Shown piece after piece: positions 1-8,911 of a stretch of 64,000 bases of DNA. Origin of the DNA: Rubrivivax sp. SCN 71-131. Lineage in GTDB: Bacteria; Pseudomonadota; Gammaproteobacteria; Burkholderiales; Burkholderiaceae_C. The DNA lies in assembly GCA_001724995.1 (NCBI GenBank), contig MEFD01000021.1, positions 49,363 to 113,362 on the forward strand, read 5' to 3'. The notes under the pieces are model-generated. The model worked only from the letters and a program-made list of their open reading frames with translations. It was not told the DNA's origin and ran no database searches. Each line of letters opens with the position of its first letter. Position 1 is the first letter of the stretch. The position numbers were made by a program, and so were the translations under genes.

Positions 1-418
1 CGAAGCCGGCGCCGATCGCCAGCCAGCGCGGCAGGCCGGCGCGCTCGCGCAGCAGCAGCACGGCGGCCAGCGCCATGATGAGCGGCGCGGCGAGGTTGAT
101 CGCCGTGGCATTGGCCAGCGGCAGGTGCATGAGCGACACCAGGTAGAGCACGGTGCCCAGCGCGTCGAGCGCGGCGCGCGCGAGCAGCGGCCGGTCGGCC
201 AGGCGCGCGCGCCGGGCGGTGGCCCCAGTGGCGTGCGCCACCGCCAGCAGCAGCGCCAGGGTCATGAGGCCGCGCACGAAGATCATCTGCGTCACGGCAA
301 GGCTCTGGCCGACCTGCTTCATGAGCGCGTCGTTGAGGACGAAGAAGACCATCGCCGCGCACAGGTAGGCGATGCCGCGACGATTGGCCGCTTGCGTCGA
401 CGCGAGGTGCGGGTTCAC
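1..418 (-). CDS. DMT/EamA-family transporter, N-terminal part (runs off left edge)
   Basis: Only the first 139 or so codons are present; the gene continues past the left edge. The translation, begun at a GTG at 418, is a string of hydrophobic segments separated by short basic loops. The first helix holds FFVLNDALMKQ and the second IFVRGLMTLALLL. A later stretch has LMHLPLANATAINLAAPLIMALAAV... typical of drug/metabolite transporters of the EamA (10-TM) type: the first EamA repeat contains the small-residue motif before a helix that starts at a predicted half-site. An in-frame TGA lies about nine codons upstream of the GTG, so the start cannot be much earlier. It is an inner-membrane exporter or importer; the substrate cannot be told. 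It is transcribed divergently from the small basic protein gene at 541. Confidence 0.8.
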   Translation of the reverse strand, partial: MNPHLASTQAANRRGIAYLCAAMVFFVLNDALMKQVGQSLAVTQMIFVRGLMTLALLLAVAHATGATARRARLADRPLLARAALDALGTVLYLVSLMHLPLANATAINLAAPLIMALAAVLLLRERAGLPRWLAIGAGF

Positions 419-540
419 GGCGCGGGGCCGGCGCTGCGCTCAGCTGCGGCGTGCGCCAGCGTCGAGGCCGCGGCGCCGATGCGCGCCGCCTCCGGGGCTG
501 GGGTATCGTTGCGCATTTGCCTGCCTGAACTGGATTGCCC

Positions 541-741
541 GTGGCCAAACCCAATTACGCATTCGAGAAGCGACAGCGCGAGCTGGAAAAGAAGCGCAAG
601 AAGGAGGAGAAGGCGCAGCGCAAGGCCGCCGGCGCGGGGCAGGCCGCCGATGAGGCGGCGGCCGGTGACGAGGGCCAGGCGCAGGACGAGCCGCCCGGTG
701 GCGAGGCGCCGCCGGCCGGCGCGCCCGACGCCGGCCGCTGA
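541..741 (+). CDS. Small basic, coiled-coil-like hypothetical protein
   Basis: Sixty-six residues. The N-terminal half is strongly basic and helical (FEKRQRELEKKRKKEEKAQ), and the C-terminal half is Ala/Gly/Pro/Glu-rich and probably disordered. Small proteins opening with AKPNY.FEKRQREL are, from general knowledge, common in Burkholderiales and have no assigned function. I prefer the GTG at 541 because it gives the usual MAKPNY opening; a TTG at 535 is the alternative. No convincing ribosome binding site is visible. Its TGA stop lies inside a hairpin that also contains the stop of the converging acnB gene. High charge may suggest nucleic-acid contact, but that is only a guess. Confidence 0.6.
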   Translation: MAKPNYAFEKRQRELEKKRKKEEKAQRKAAGAGQAADEAAAGDEGQAQDEPPGGEAPPAGAPDAGR

Positions 742-760
742 CGCGGCCTCGCCGCGTCAG
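738..760. terminator. Hairpin containing both convergent stop codons
   Basis: A perfect 10-bp inverted repeat (CTGACGCGGC / GCCGCGTCAG) with a 3-nt loop. Its left arm holds the TGA of the small ORF at 739-741 and its right arm the reverse-strand TGA of acnB at 757-759. There is no T-tract on either side, so a bidirectional terminator role is plausible but not proven. Confidence 0.5.
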
Positions 761-3342
761 ACCGATTTCGCCGCCTCGACGTACTCGGGGATCTGGTCGA
801 AGTTCATGTAGCGGTAGACACTCGCCGCGTCCTTGTTGATGATGCCCATCGCGTCGTGGTACTCGGCCACGGTCGGGATGCGGCCCAGGCGTGAGGCGAT
901 GGCCGCCAGCTCCGCCGAGGCGAGGTACACCTGCGTGTTCTTGCCCAGGCGGTTGGGGAAGTTGCGCGTGCTCGTGGAGACCACGGTCGCGCCCTCGCGC
1001 ACCTGGGCCTGGTTGCCCATGCACAGGCTGCAGCCCGGCATCTCGGTGCGCGCGCCGGCGGTGCCGAAGGCCGCGTAGTGACCTTCCTTGACCAGTTCGC
1101 TCTGGTCCATCTTGGTCGGCGGCGCGATCCATAGCTTGGTCGGGATGTCGCGCTGGCCGCCCAGCAGCCTGGCCGCGGCGCGGAAGTGGCCGATGTTGGT
1201 CATGCACGAGCCGATGAAGGCCTCGTCGATCTTCGTCCCCGCGACTTCCGACAGCAGCTTGGCGTCGTCCGGGTCGTTGGGGCAGCAGAGCACCGGCTCC
1301 TTCAACTCGTCCAGGTCGATCTCGATCACCGCCGCGTACTCGGCGTCGGCGTCGGCCTGCAGCAGCTGCGGGTCGGCGATCCAGGCCTCGACCTTGTCGA
1401 TGCGACGCGCCAGCGTCTTCGCGTCCTGGTAGCCGTCGGCAATCATGTTCTTCATCAGCACGACATTGCTCTTCAGGTACTCGAGGATGGGTTCCTTGTC
1501 GAGCTTGATCGTGCAGCCCGCGGCCGAGCGCTCGGCCGAGGCGTCGGAGAGCTCGAAGGCCTGCTCGACCTTGAGGTCCGGCAGCCCCTCGATCTCGAGG
1601 ATGCGCCCGCTGAAGAAGTTCTTCTTGCCGGCCTTGGCCACCGTCAGCAGGCCCTGCTTGATGGCGGTGTAGGGGATGGCGTGCACGAGGTCGCGCAGCG
1701 TCACGCCAGGCTGCATCCGGCCCTTGAAGCGCACCAGCACCGATTCCGGCATGTCCAGTGGCATCACGCCGGTGGCCGCGGCAAAGGCCACGAGCCCCGA
1801 GCCGGCGGGGAAGCTGATGCCGATCGGGAAGCGCGTGTGGCTGTCGCCGCCGGTGCCCACGGTGTCGGGCAGCAGCAGGCGGTTGAGCCAGCTGTGGATG
1901 ACGCCGTCGCCCGGGCGCAGGCTGACGCCGCCGCGGCTGCTGATGAAGGCCGGCAGCTCGCGGTGCGTCTTCACGTCCACGGGCTTCGGGTAGGCCGCGG
2001 TGTGGCAGAAGCTCTGCATCACGAGATCGGCGGAGAAGCCCAGGCAGGCCAGGTCCTTGAGCTCGTCGCGCGTCATCGGGCCGGTGGTGTCCTGGCTGCC
2101 GACGGTGGTCATCTTCGGCTCGCAGTAGGTGCCCGGACGGATGCCCTGGCCCTCGGGCAGGCCGCAGGCGCGGCCGACCATCTTCTGCGCCAGCGTGAAG
2201 CCGCGCCCCGAATCCTTGGGGGCGAGCGGCAGGCGGAAGGCGGTGCTGGCCGCAAGGCCCAGCGCCTCGCGCGCGCGCGCGGTGAGGCCGCGGCCGATGA
2301 TCAGGTTGATGCGCCCGCCCGCACGCACCTCGTCCAGCAGCACCGGGCTCTTGAGGGCGAACTCGGCCACCACCTGCCCGCCCTTGGTGATCTTGCCGTC
2401 GTAGGGCTGGATCTCGATGATGTCGCCCATCTCCAGCTTGCCGACGTCGACCTCGATCGGCAGCGAGCCGGAATCTTCCTGCGTGTTGAAGAAGATCGGC
2501 GCGATCTTGCCGCCCAGCGTCACGCCGCCATAGCGCTTGTTGGGCACGAAGGGGATGTCGTGTCCGGTGGCCCAGATGACGCTGTTGGTCGCGCTCTTGC
2601 GGCTGGAGCCCGTGCCGACGACGTCGCCGACGTAGGCCACGAGGTGGCCCTTCTGCTTCAGGTCCTCGATGTACTGGATCGGGCCGCGCTTGCTCTCCTC
2701 CTCGGGCTTGAAGGCGGCATCCGGGCGGCTGTTCTTGAGCATCGCCAGATAGTGCAGCGGGATGTCCGGGCGGCTCCAGGCGTCGGGCGCGGGGCTGAGG
2801 TCGTCGGTGTTTGTCTCGCCCGGCACCTTGAAGACGGTGACGGTGATGGTCCGAGCCACCTCGGGGCGGCGGGTGAACCACTCGGCGTCGGCCCAGCTCT
2901 GCATCACCTCCCTGGCCTTGGCATTGCCCGCCCTGGCCTTGGCGGCGACATCGTTGAAGTAGTCGAACATCAGCAGCGTGTGCTTGAGCGCCTCGGCCGC
3001 CTGCGGCGCGACCTCGGCGTCGTCGAGCAGTTCGATCAGCGGGTGCACGTTGTAGCCGCCGACCATGGTGCCCAGCAGCTCGGTGGCGCGCGCCTTGGAA
3101 ATCAGCGCGACCGCGAGCTCGCCGTGCGCGACGGCCGCGAGGAAGCTGGCCTTCACCTTGGCGGCGTCGTCCACGCCCGGCGGCACGCGCTGCGTCAGCA
3201 GCTCCAGCAGGAAGGCGTCCTCGCCGGCGGGCGGGTTCTTGATCAGCTCGATCAGCTCGGCCACCTGCTGCGCCGAGAGCGGCAGGGGCGGGATGCCGAG
3301 CGCGGCGCGTTCGGCGGCGTGTTGGCGGTAGGCGGCAAGCAT
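757..3342 (-). CDS. acnB: Aconitate hydratase B (bifunctional 2-methylisocitrate dehydratase)
   Basis: 861 residues, close to the usual 865 of AcnB. It interconverts citrate and isocitrate in the TCA cycle in the cytoplasm; AcnB proteins also hydrate 2-methyl-cis-aconitate. The N-terminal HEAT-like domain (about 1-160) is followed by the swivelling domain with [16 protein letters not shown] and then the Fe-S core. The three [4Fe-4S] cysteines fall at about C713 (FIGSCMTN), C771 and C774 (PGCSLCMGN), matching the family. The ATG at 3342 has an AAGGAG Shine-Dalgarno sequence eight bases upstream. The open frame runs far upstream of this ATG, but that extension is a compositional artefact across the vapBC genes. 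It lies 71 bp downstream of vapC on the same strand. Confidence 0.97.
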   Translation of the reverse strand: MLAAYRQHAAERAALGIPPLPLSAQQVAELIELIKNPPAGEDAFLLELLTQRVPPGVDDAAKVKASFLAAVAHGELAVALISKARATELLGTMVGGYNVHPLIELLDDAEVAPQAAEALKHTLLMFDYFNDVAAKARAGNAKAREVMQSWADAEWFTRRPEVARTITVTVFKVPGETNTDDLSPAPDAWSRPDIPLHYLAMLKNSRPDAAFKPEEESKRGPIQYIEDLKQKGHLVAYVGDVVGTGSSRKSATNSVIWATGHDIPFVPNKRYGGVTLGGKIAPIFFNTQEDSGSLPIEVDVGKLEMGDIIEIQPYDGKITKGGQVVAEFALKSPVLLDEVRAGGRINLIIGRGLTARAREALGLAASTAFRLPLAPKDSGRGFTLAQKMVGRACGLPEGQGIRPGTYCEPKMTTVGSQDTTGPMTRDELKDLACLGFSADLVMQSFCHTAAYPKPVDVKTHRELPAFISSRGGVSLRPGDGVIHSWLNRLLLPDTVGTGGDSHTRFPIGISFPAGSGLVAFAAATGVMPLDMPESVLVRFKGRMQPGVTLRDLVHAIPYTAIKQGLLTVAKAGKKNFFSGRILEIEGLPDLKVEQAFELSDASAERSAAGCTIKLDKEPILEYLKSNVVLMKNMIADGYQDAKTLARRIDKVEAWIADPQLLQADADAEYAAVIEIDLDELKEPVLCCPNDPDDAKLLSEVAGTKIDEAFIGSCMTNIGHFRAAARLLGGQRDIPTKLWIAPPTKMDQSELVKEGHYAAFGTAGARTEMPGCSLCMGNQAQVREGATVVSTSTRNFPNRLGKNTQVYLASAELAAIASRLGRIPTVAEYHDAMGIINKDAASVYRYMNFDQIPEYVEAAKSV

Positions 3343-3413
3343 GTCGGCTCCTTGGGGTCGAAGAGTGGGGTTCAAAAAAGCGGGACTCGGCAGGGGAATC
3401 GGAGTGTGCAGGC

Positions 3414-3836
3414 TCAGGCTTTCGGCACGATGACCTTCAGGCCTTTGAAATAGTCGCGGAAGAAGCCCGCGTCGCGGGTGATCAGGCCCTGGCACTGCAG
3501 CAGCGCGTGGGCGCCGATGAGGAAGTCGGCCATGACGCGGGGCGGTGCGGCCTGGCCCGAGACGCTGCGGCGCCGCTCGACGTAGCGCCGCTGCATCTCG
3601 CCGGCGCGCACGGCCGAGCGCAGTTCGAGCGGCGAGAAGACGATGCCCAGTTCCTCCAGCGCATCCATGACGACCGAGCCGTGCCCCAGGCCGCTGACGA
3701 CTTCGGCCACGACCACGCCGCAGGCCACCACCGGGCCGCTGGCCAAGGCGCGACGCAGCGCCAGATCGGCCGCATCGCCCGCCACGGGGTCGTTTCCGAT
3801 GAAGTCGATCAGGATGTTGCTGTCGATGGCGATCAT
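3414..3836 (-). CDS. vapC: PIN-domain toxin of a VapBC module
   Basis: 140 residues with PIN-domain architecture. The first acidic residue is D5 in the opening [11 protein letters not shown], a central glutamate is in VVAEVVSGL, and later acidic residues occur in ADFLIGAHA and [15 protein letters not shown] toxins are Mg-dependent ribonucleases that cleave tRNA or rRNA when free of antitoxin. The ATG follows the TAG of the upstream vapB with zero bases between, the classic arrangement of translational coupling. The pair sits between a secreted-protein gene and acnB, all on one strand, so acnB may receive read-through from the vapBC promoter. The RNA target is unknown. Confidence 0.88.
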   Translation of the reverse strand: MIAIDSNILIDFIGNDPVAGDAADLALRRALASGPVVACGVVVAEVVSGLGHGSVVMDALEELGIVFSPLELRSAVRAGEMQRRYVERRRSVSGQAAPPRVMADFLIGAHALLQCQGLITRDAGFFRDYFKGLKVIVPKA

Positions 3837-4127
3837 CTACTTGCGCTTGCCCCTGGACGGCCTGGCGGCGGCCGGTTGGTCCCATTCGGGAAGCGGATCG
3901 CCCGGGGCGCGGCCTCGCATCTCGCGCATGATGTCGTCGGTGCCGACGCCCGCGGGCAAGGGGATGCGCCCGCGCACGCGCGAGATCGCGTCGCCCACAT
4001 CCTTGCGCAGCACGATGCGCCCGCCCTCGAGTTCGACCTTGAGCTTGCTGCCCTTGGTCAACCCGAGTGCGTCGCGCACCGCCTTGGGCAGGGTGATCTG
4101 GCCGCGCTCGGCAACGGTGGCTTCCAT
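3837..4127 (-). CDS. vapB: AbrB/MazE-type antitoxin of the VapBC module
   Basis: 96 residues. The N-terminal swapped-hairpin AbrB DNA-binding domain is clear ([20 protein letters not shown], then [15 protein letters not shown], residues about 3-45). The C-terminal tail, rich in Arg, Pro and acidic residues, would be the toxin-binding segment. Such proteins neutralise the PIN toxin and autorepress by binding a palindrome in their promoter; a 35-bp inverted repeat lies 50-84 bp upstream of this ATG. It directly precedes vapC with no spacer. Its closest functional parallel in this window is the second AbrB-type antitoxin at 21919, but the sequences are clearly different outside the core motif. 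Confidence 0.88.
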   Translation of the reverse strand: MEATVAERGQITLPKAVRDALGLTKGSKLKVELEGGRIVLRKDVGDAISRVRGRIPLPAGVGTDDIMREMRGRAPGDPLPEWDQPAAARPSRGKRK

Positions 4128-4176
4128 GGGTGGGGCTCCAGCGGCTCGGTACCCACGCCAGCGTCGGTGTCGGTAC

Positions 4177-4211
4177 GATCAAGTATGCATGAATTATACA
4201 TACCTGATCGA
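4177..4211. promoter_or_regulatory. Candidate VapB operator (35-bp inverted repeat)
   Basis: Twelve-base arms CGATCAAGTATG and CATACCTGATCG match at 11 of 12 positions around an AT-rich 11-nt centre. The element lies 50-84 bp upstream of vapB in a strikingly AT-rich patch of an otherwise GC-rich region. It is probably the autoregulatory operator overlapping the vapBC promoter. Confidence 0.65.
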
Positions 4212-4305
4212 TCCGAATGCGGGTTCACCCTTAAAGGGTCCCCGTGGCGTGGCTGTGACCTGACCGCCGCCGGCGCGGCGCGCCTGCCGAGCGATGGCGG
4301 CTGGC

Positions 4306-4956
4306 CTAGGGCGTTGCCTGCGGCGTGGCTGCGGCCGGGGGCGGCTCGGGATTCGCGGCCATCGCCGTGGCCGTTGCCGCTGCGGGCACCGGCACGGCCG
4401 CGGACGCCGCGGCCTCGGGGGCAGCGGCGGCGTTTGCCGCCGCTGCCGCCGCGGCCAGTGCCGGGTCGATGCCCAGCGACTGCCCCGGTGCCGGCTGGGC
4501 CACGTTGCGCTGCTTCTCGTGCACGCAGTTGTCGATCGTGCGGCGGCCGGCGACGGTGTCCATGAGCATCGACTTCGTCGCGATCTGCAGCAGCAGCATG
4601 CGGCCCTTCACGTCCTCCAGGCGCAGTGCGCCGGTGCTGGAGAGCACCGGTTTCATGGTCCACAGCGACTTGCCGAAAGCGACATCGACGTAGCCTTCGT
4701 GGCGCCCGTTGGTGGCCACCGAGACCGACTGGTTGAACTCGCAGGCGTAGCTGCCGAAGTAGGCGCGCGCCGCGGCGGCAAGCTGTTCGATCGAGGCCGG
4801 GGGCAGCACGAGCGCCGCCGGGGCCGAAAACGCGGCCGGGCGCAGGCTGCGCTTGGCGATCGCCTTGGACGACTGCGTCGCCTGCGCGTGAACCGCGGCG
4901 GTGCTGCAGGCCAGGCCGAGCAGGGCGACGAAATGCAGCGTGGAGGCGGCTGTCAT
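4306..4956 (-). CDS. Exported hypothetical protein with Ala/Pro-rich C-terminus
   Basis: 216 residues. The N-terminus is a clear signal peptide (hydrophobic core LHFVALLGLACSTA and an AVHAQA cleavage region near residue 24). The middle (about 55-150) is globular and contains two cysteines (YACEFN and IDNCVHEK) that could form a disulfide in the periplasm. The last 60 residues are a low-complexity Ala/Pro linker. Proteins of this type next to acnB and mdh are, to my knowledge, widespread but uncharacterised in Burkholderiales. It lies 77 bp downstream of the lyase gene and 178 bp upstream of vapB, all on the same strand. No function is assigned. Confidence 0.75.
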   Translation of the reverse strand: MTAASTLHFVALLGLACSTAAVHAQATQSSKAIAKRSLRPAAFSAPAALVLPPASIEQLAAAARAYFGSYACEFNQSVSVATNGRHEGYVDVAFGKSLWTMKPVLSSTGALRLEDVKGRMLLLQIATKSMLMDTVAGRRTIDNCVHEKQRNVAQPAPGQSLGIDPALAAAAAAANAAAAPEAAASAAVPVPAAATATAMAANPEPPPAAATPQATP

Positions 4957-5033
4957 CGGAGGGTCTCCCGGCGGGCAGTGGATCCGGGCGCGATTGTGAC
5001 CGCAACCGCGGCGCCGCGGGGTTGCCGAAGGTA

Positions 5034-6044
5034 TCAGGGCGTGGCCGCAGGTGCGAACCAGAGCGCACGCACCTCGACGGGCAGTTGCGGGCCGTCGGCC
5101 GCGCAGGTGCGGTGGGCGCGCTCCAGCAACAGCCAGAACCAGCGGTAGCTCGCGCGGTCGTGCAGCACGTCGCGATGGCGGATCGGCGCCCAGGCCGCGG
5201 CCTGGGCGGCGCGCAGGACCTCGATCGCCTGGTCGACCTCGGCCGCGCTGGGCGCGAAGGCCTCGACGATGGGGCGGATCTGCGTCGGGTGGATGCTCCA
5301 CATGCGCGTGTAGGCCAGACGCCGCGCCGCCTGCTCGGCCGCGCGCTGCAGCGCCTGCATGTCCTCGAGTTCGGTGACCACGCTGTGCGAGGGCACCTTG
5401 CCCTCGGCGTGACAGGCCGCGGCGAGCTCGAGCTTGGCGCGCAGCACGAGCGGATGCTCGAATTGCCCCTGCGCGCCCATGGCCGAGAGCGGGATCGCGC
5501 CGCGATGCGCCGAGACCAAGTCCATGAGGCCAAAGGACAGCGACTCGATGCGCGGGTGCGCGGCCAGCGCCTGCACCTCGCGCAGCGCGCCATGCGTCTC
5601 GACGAGCGCGTGCAACGGGATGCCGCGGCCCCCGGCGGCATCGATGGCCTGCGCGGCGCGCTCGAGTTCGGCGACGCCGCGCAGCTTGGGCAGCATCAGG
5701 TAGGCCGGCCGCCGCGGCGCGGCGAGCACGATGGCCAGCACCTCGTCGAAGCGCGCATGCGGCAGCGGCAGCACGCGCACGCCGACGCGGTCGAAGCGGT
5801 TGTCGGCGCCGGCCAGCAGTTCGGCGACGAGGTGGGCGTGCTCGCGCTCGCCGCCGACCGGCGCGCCGTCCTCGTGGTCGAGCGTGACGTCGAAGACCGG
5901 CCCCATCTCGGCCTGCAATCGCAGGCTCTTGCGCATGCGCGCCTCGACCCCGCTGTAGTGGTCGCACACCGGCAGCGCCGGGGCGGCGCGTTCATCCGGG
6001 TCGAAGAGGACCTGGCGCGGATGCAGGGGCGGCGTGGCCGGCAT
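5034..6044 (-). CDS. HpcH/HpaI aldolase / CitE-like CoA-ester lyase
   Basis: 336 residues with the TIM-barrel fold of citrate-lyase beta/malyl-CoA lyase proteins. Characteristic pieces are DVTLDHEDGAPVG near residue 53 (acidic Mg-site motif), YLMLPKLRG, HALVETHGALREV (metal-binding Glu), SFGLMDLVSAHRG, and the late IHPTQIRPI segment that contacts the CoA ester. The family makes or cleaves C-C bonds of malyl-, citramalyl- or citryl-CoA. It is 14 bp downstream of mdh, so it is probably in one transcript with malate dehydrogenase. A role in malyl-CoA or citramalyl-CoA turnover is reasonable, but the substrate cannot be decided from sequence. The ATG at 6044 is the earliest sensible start. Confidence 0.85.
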   Translation of the reverse strand: MPATPPLHPRQVLFDPDERAAPALPVCDHYSGVEARMRKSLRLQAEMGPVFDVTLDHEDGAPVGGEREHAHLVAELLAGADNRFDRVGVRVLPLPHARFDEVLAIVLAAPRRPAYLMLPKLRGVAELERAAQAIDAAGGRGIPLHALVETHGALREVQALAAHPRIESLSFGLMDLVSAHRGAIPLSAMGAQGQFEHPLVLRAKLELAAACHAEGKVPSHSVVTELEDMQALQRAAEQAARRLAYTRMWSIHPTQIRPIVEAFAPSAAEVDQAIEVLRAAQAAAWAPIRHRDVLHDRASYRWFWLLLERAHRTCAADGPQLPVEVRALWFAPAATP

Positions 6045-6058
6045 GCGCGAAAGCGGAC

Positions 6059-7045
6059 CTACAGGAGGTGCTTGACCCCGTCCTGCTCGGAGAGCAGCTC
6101 GGCTAGCGTCTTGTCGATGCAGCCCCTGGAGAACTCGTCGATCGGCAGGCCCTGCACGATCTGGTAGCGGCCGCCCTCGCAGGTGACGGGGAAGCCGAAC
6201 ATCACGTCCTTGGGGATGCCGTAGTCGCCGTTGCTCGGCACGCCCATCGTCACCCACTCGCCGCCGGTGCCCAGCGCCCAGTCGTGCATGTGGTCGATCG
6301 CCGCGTTGGCGGCGGAGGCCGCCGAGGACAGGCCGCGCGCCTCGATGATCGCCGCGCCGCGCTTGCCGACGGTGGGCAGGAACACGTCCTTGTTCCAGGC
6401 GTGGTCGTTGATCATGTCCTTGACGCTGGCGCCGGCGATGGTCGCGAAGCGGTAGTCGGCGTACATGCTCGGGCTGTGGTTGCCCCAGACGGCGAGCTTC
6501 TTGATGCCGGCCACCGGCTTGCCGGTGCGGGCGGCAAGCTGCGACAGCGCACGGTTGTGGTCCAGGCGCAGCATGGCGGTGAAGTTCTCGCGCGGCAGGC
6601 TGGGCGCGCTCTTCATCGCGATGTAGGCGTTGGTGTTGGCCGGGTTGCCGACCACCAGCACCTTGACGTTGCGGCTGGCGGCCTTGTCCAGGGCCTTGCC
6701 CTGGGCGGTGAAGATCTGCGCGTTGGCGGCGAGCAGGTCCGCACGCTCCATGCCGGGGCCGCGCGGGCGCGCGCCGACGAGCAGCGCGTAGTCGGTGTCC
6801 TTGAAGGCGGTCTCCGGCGAGGCGTGCGCCTCCATGCCCGCCAGCAGCGGGAAGGCGCAGTCCTCGAGTTCCATCATCACGCCCCTGAGGGCCTTCTGCG
6901 CCTTTTCGTCCGCGATCTCGAGCAATTGCAGGATCACCGGCTGGTCGGCGCCGAGCATCGCCCCGGAGGCGATGCGAAACAGCAGGGCATAACCGATCTG
7001 GCCGGCAGCGCCGGTGACGGCCACGCGGACGGGCTTCTTGCTCAT
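6059..7045 (-). CDS. mdh: Malate dehydrogenase (NAD-dependent)
   Basis: 328 residues, the usual length of the betaproteobacterial type. The Rossmann motif [11 protein letters not shown] lies at residues 11-21. The substrate-discriminating and catalytic arginines are in [14 protein letters not shown] and [10 protein letters not shown], and the catalytic histidine is in [10 protein letters not shown]. It oxidises malate to oxaloacetate in the TCA cycle. AGGAG lies upstream of the ATG at 7045. It is divergent from a GntR-family regulator, with a 16-bp palindrome between them, and leads an operon that includes the lyase gene. Confidence 0.97.
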   Translation of the reverse strand: MSKKPVRVAVTGAAGQIGYALLFRIASGAMLGADQPVILQLLEIADEKAQKALRGVMMELEDCAFPLLAGMEAHASPETAFKDTDYALLVGARPRGPGMERADLLAANAQIFTAQGKALDKAASRNVKVLVVGNPANTNAYIAMKSAPSLPRENFTAMLRLDHNRALSQLAARTGKPVAGIKKLAVWGNHSPSMYADYRFATIAGASVKDMINDHAWNKDVFLPTVGKRGAAIIEARGLSSAASAANAAIDHMHDWALGTGGEWVTMGVPSNGDYGIPKDVMFGFPVTCEGGRYQIVQGLPIDEFSRGCIDKTLAELLSEQDGVKHLL

Positions 7046-7130
7046 GGAGACTCCTGAAGAGAGGCTGCGAAGGGAGGGTGAGGGGCGGGAATCCGCGAAT
7101 TCTAGACCCCGTCGGCGCGAGCGAGTCTTG

Positions 7131-7146
7131 TGTCTTATGTAAGACA
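7131..7146. promoter_or_regulatory. 16-bp palindromic operator between mdh and gntR
   Basis: TGTCTTATGTAAGACA has perfect 7-bp arms around a central TG. It lies 86 bp upstream of mdh and 22 bp upstream of the GntR gene. GntR/HutC regulators bind palindromes of this size, often as autorepressors, so it is the best candidate site for the adjacent regulator. Confidence 0.6.
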
Positions 7147-7167
7147 ACAGTGCGCGACAATGGCGCC

Positions 7168-7944
7168 ATGAATGCTCGCGCCGAAGCCGGCGAGCGCAGC
7201 GCGAATGCGCCGCCGGCACCGACCTTCAGCCCGCTGTACCGGCAGATCAAGGCGCTGCTGCTGTCGCGCCTGCAGGCGGGCGAGTGGCGGCCCGGCGAGG
7301 CCATTCCGAGCGAGGTGGAACTGGCCGCAAGGCTCAAGGTCAGCCAGGGCACGGTGCGCAAGGCCGTCGACGAGTTGGCGCAGGAGAACCACCTCGTGCG
7401 CCGCCAGGGCAAGGGCACCTTCGTGGCCACGCACGCCGAGGAGCGCACGCAGTACCGCTTCCTGCGCCTGATGCCCGACGACGACGGGGCGGCCGGGCGG
7501 CTGTGGCGGCGCCTGCTCGAGTGCCGCCGCGTGCGCGTTGGCGCCGAGGTCGCGCGCGCGCTTGGCCTGCGCGTGGGCGACGCCGCGGTGCAGATCCGCC
7601 GCCTGCTGCTGACGCCCGGCGAGCCGGCGCAGCCGGTCGTGCTCGACGAGATCTGGCTTCCCGGCGCCCTCTTCAAGGGGCTGAGCGCAGAGAAGCTGGC
7701 GAACTGGCGCGGGCCGATGTACGGTCTCTTCGAATCCGAGTTCGACGTGCGCATGGTGCGCGCGGAGGAGCGCCTGCGCGCCGTCGCCGCGGGGGCGGAC
7801 GAAGCGCCGTTGCTCGGCGTGGCCGAGGGCGCGCCGCTGCTGCTCGTGGAGCGGCTGTCCTACACCTACGGTCAGCGGCCGGTGGAGCTGCGGCGCGGGC
7901 TTTATCGCACCGAGCAGTTCCACTACCGCAACGAGCTCACCTGA
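7168..7944 (+). CDS. GntR-family (HutC/UTRA) transcriptional regulator
   Basis: 258 residues. The winged helix-turn-helix lies at about 22-92 ([35 protein letters not shown], then [11 protein letters not shown]). It is followed by a UTRA-type ligand-binding domain at about 95-250 with the family-typical ending [19 protein letters not shown]. It acts in the cytoplasm and probably responds to a small organic acid or other metabolite. It is divergent from mdh and 153 bp upstream of sdhCDAB, with a palindrome just before its own start, so it may control both TCA operons and itself. That regulatory link is inference from position. Confidence 0.9.
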   Translation: MNARAEAGERSANAPPAPTFSPLYRQIKALLLSRLQAGEWRPGEAIPSEVELAARLKVSQGTVRKAVDELAQENHLVRRQGKGTFVATHAEERTQYRFLRLMPDDDGAAGRLWRRLLECRRVRVGAEVARALGLRVGDAAVQIRRLLLTPGEPAQPVVLDEIWLPGALFKGLSAEKLANWRGPMYGLFESEFDVRMVRAEERLRAVAAGADEAPLLGVAEGAPLLLVERLSYTYGQRPVELRRGLYRTEQFHYRNELT

Positions 7945-7997
7945 TGACGACGATCAAGGCCCGGCGTCGGACGGAGTCCGGTTGCGCCCGAGGCGGG

Positions 7998-8025
7998 GTT
8001 GGTTCAAGGCCCGGTGCAATAGAAT
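7998..8025 (+). promoter_or_regulatory. Possible sdhC promoter
   Basis: A TTGGTT hexamer at 7999-8004 and a TAGAAT hexamer at 8020-8025 are separated by 15 bp, about 75 bp upstream of sdhC. The spacing is short, so this is a weak call. No palindrome like the one at 7131 is seen here. Confidence 0.3.
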
Positions 8026-8097
8026 TTCTCGGTTTGGCCGCCTGCGCGCAGCTGCTCGCAAGCACGGCCGCCGCCTGACCTACCTGCGAAGACCAGC

Positions 8098-8520
8098 ATG
8101 GCCCAGACACCTCGACCGTCCCTCACGAACATCCACATCACGCAGATCCTCGGGTATCGCATGCCCCTGGCGGCGGTGGTGTCGATCCTGCACCGCATCA
8201 GCGGCGGCGTGATGTTCCTGTTGCTGCCCCTCATCATCTGGCTGTTCGACACCAGCGTGAGCACCGAGATCTCGTACGAGCGCTTCGTCGCGGCCTTCGA
8301 TACCGGCATCGGCTTCGTGCCCGGGGTCATCGTCAAGCTGGTCGTGCTCGGGCTGATCTGGGCCTACCTGCACCACTTCACCGCCGGCCTGCGCCACGTG
8401 CGCATGGACATCACGCATGCCACCTCCAAGGCGCAGGGTCGCCACTCGGCGGTCTTCACGCTCGTCTTCAGCCTGGTGCTCACCGTGCTGCTGGGGGCCA
8501 AGCTGTTCGGCGTCTACTGA
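8098..8520 (+). CDS. sdhC: Succinate dehydrogenase cytochrome b556 subunit
   Basis: 140 residues with three transmembrane helices. The N-terminal signature RPSLTNIHITQI.GYRMPLAA leads into SILHRISGG, whose Ser and Arg line the quinone site. The second helix has HHFTAGLRHVRMD, carrying the histidine expected to ligate heme b. It anchors complex II in the inner membrane and passes electrons to ubiquinone. It is the first gene of sdhCDAB, 18 bp before sdhD. The ATG at 8098 fits the family's N-terminus. Confidence 0.95.
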   Translation: MAQTPRPSLTNIHITQILGYRMPLAAVVSILHRISGGVMFLLLPLIIWLFDTSVSTEISYERFVAAFDTGIGFVPGVIVKLVVLGLIWAYLHHFTAGLRHVRMDITHATSKAQGRHSAVFTLVFSLVLTVLLGAKLFGVY

Positions 8521-8538
8521 ACGCGAAAGGACTCGACC

Positions 8539-8901
8539 ATGAGCGAGCGAACCGGATCCAAGCGCCTTGTCGTCGGTGCGCACTACGGTCTGCGCGACTG
8601 GATGAGCCAGCGTGCCACCGCCGTGCTGATGGCCCTCTTCACCATCGTGCTGCTGGTGCAGGTGCTGATGCCCGGCCCGATGGGCTATGACAAGTGGGCG
8701 GGCATCTTCGCGCCGCAATGGATGAAGGTGCTGACCTTCATCGTCATCGTCGCGCTGGCCTGGCATGCCTGGGTCGGTGTGCGCGACATCTGGATGGACT
8801 ACATCAAGCCCGTGTGGCTGCGCCTGGTGCTGCAGGTCGGCACCCTGGCCTGGCTGGTCGGCTGTACCGGCTGGGCGCTGCACGTGCTCTGGAGGCTCTG
8901 A
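8539..8901 (+). CDS. sdhD: Succinate dehydrogenase membrane anchor subunit
   Basis: 120 residues with three hydrophobic helices. The N-terminal GLRDWMSQRATAVLM and the conserved HAWVGVRDIWMDY near residue 75 are typical of SdhD; the latter carries residues near the heme and the Asp-Tyr pair at the quinone site. With SdhC it forms the membrane domain of complex II. GAAAGGA precedes the ATG. It lies between sdhC and sdhA, with 10 bp to the sdhA start. Confidence 0.95.
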   Translation: MSERTGSKRLVVGAHYGLRDWMSQRATAVLMALFTIVLLVQVLMPGPMGYDKWAGIFAPQWMKVLTFIVIVALAWHAWVGVRDIWMDYIKPVWLRLVLQVGTLAWLVGCTGWALHVLWRL

Positions 8902-8911
8902 GAAAACCGCT

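Noticed and set aside
3343..4182. Upstream extension of the acnB open frame
   Set aside because: It runs through vapB and vapC in another frame with no family similarity; the ATG at 3342 has a clear ribosome binding site and the correct AcnB length.
7046..7754. Minus-strand open frame continuing upstream of mdh across the GntR gene
   Set aside because: It overlaps the supported GntR regulator on the other strand and lacks any domain; mdh starts at 7045 with an AGGAG site.
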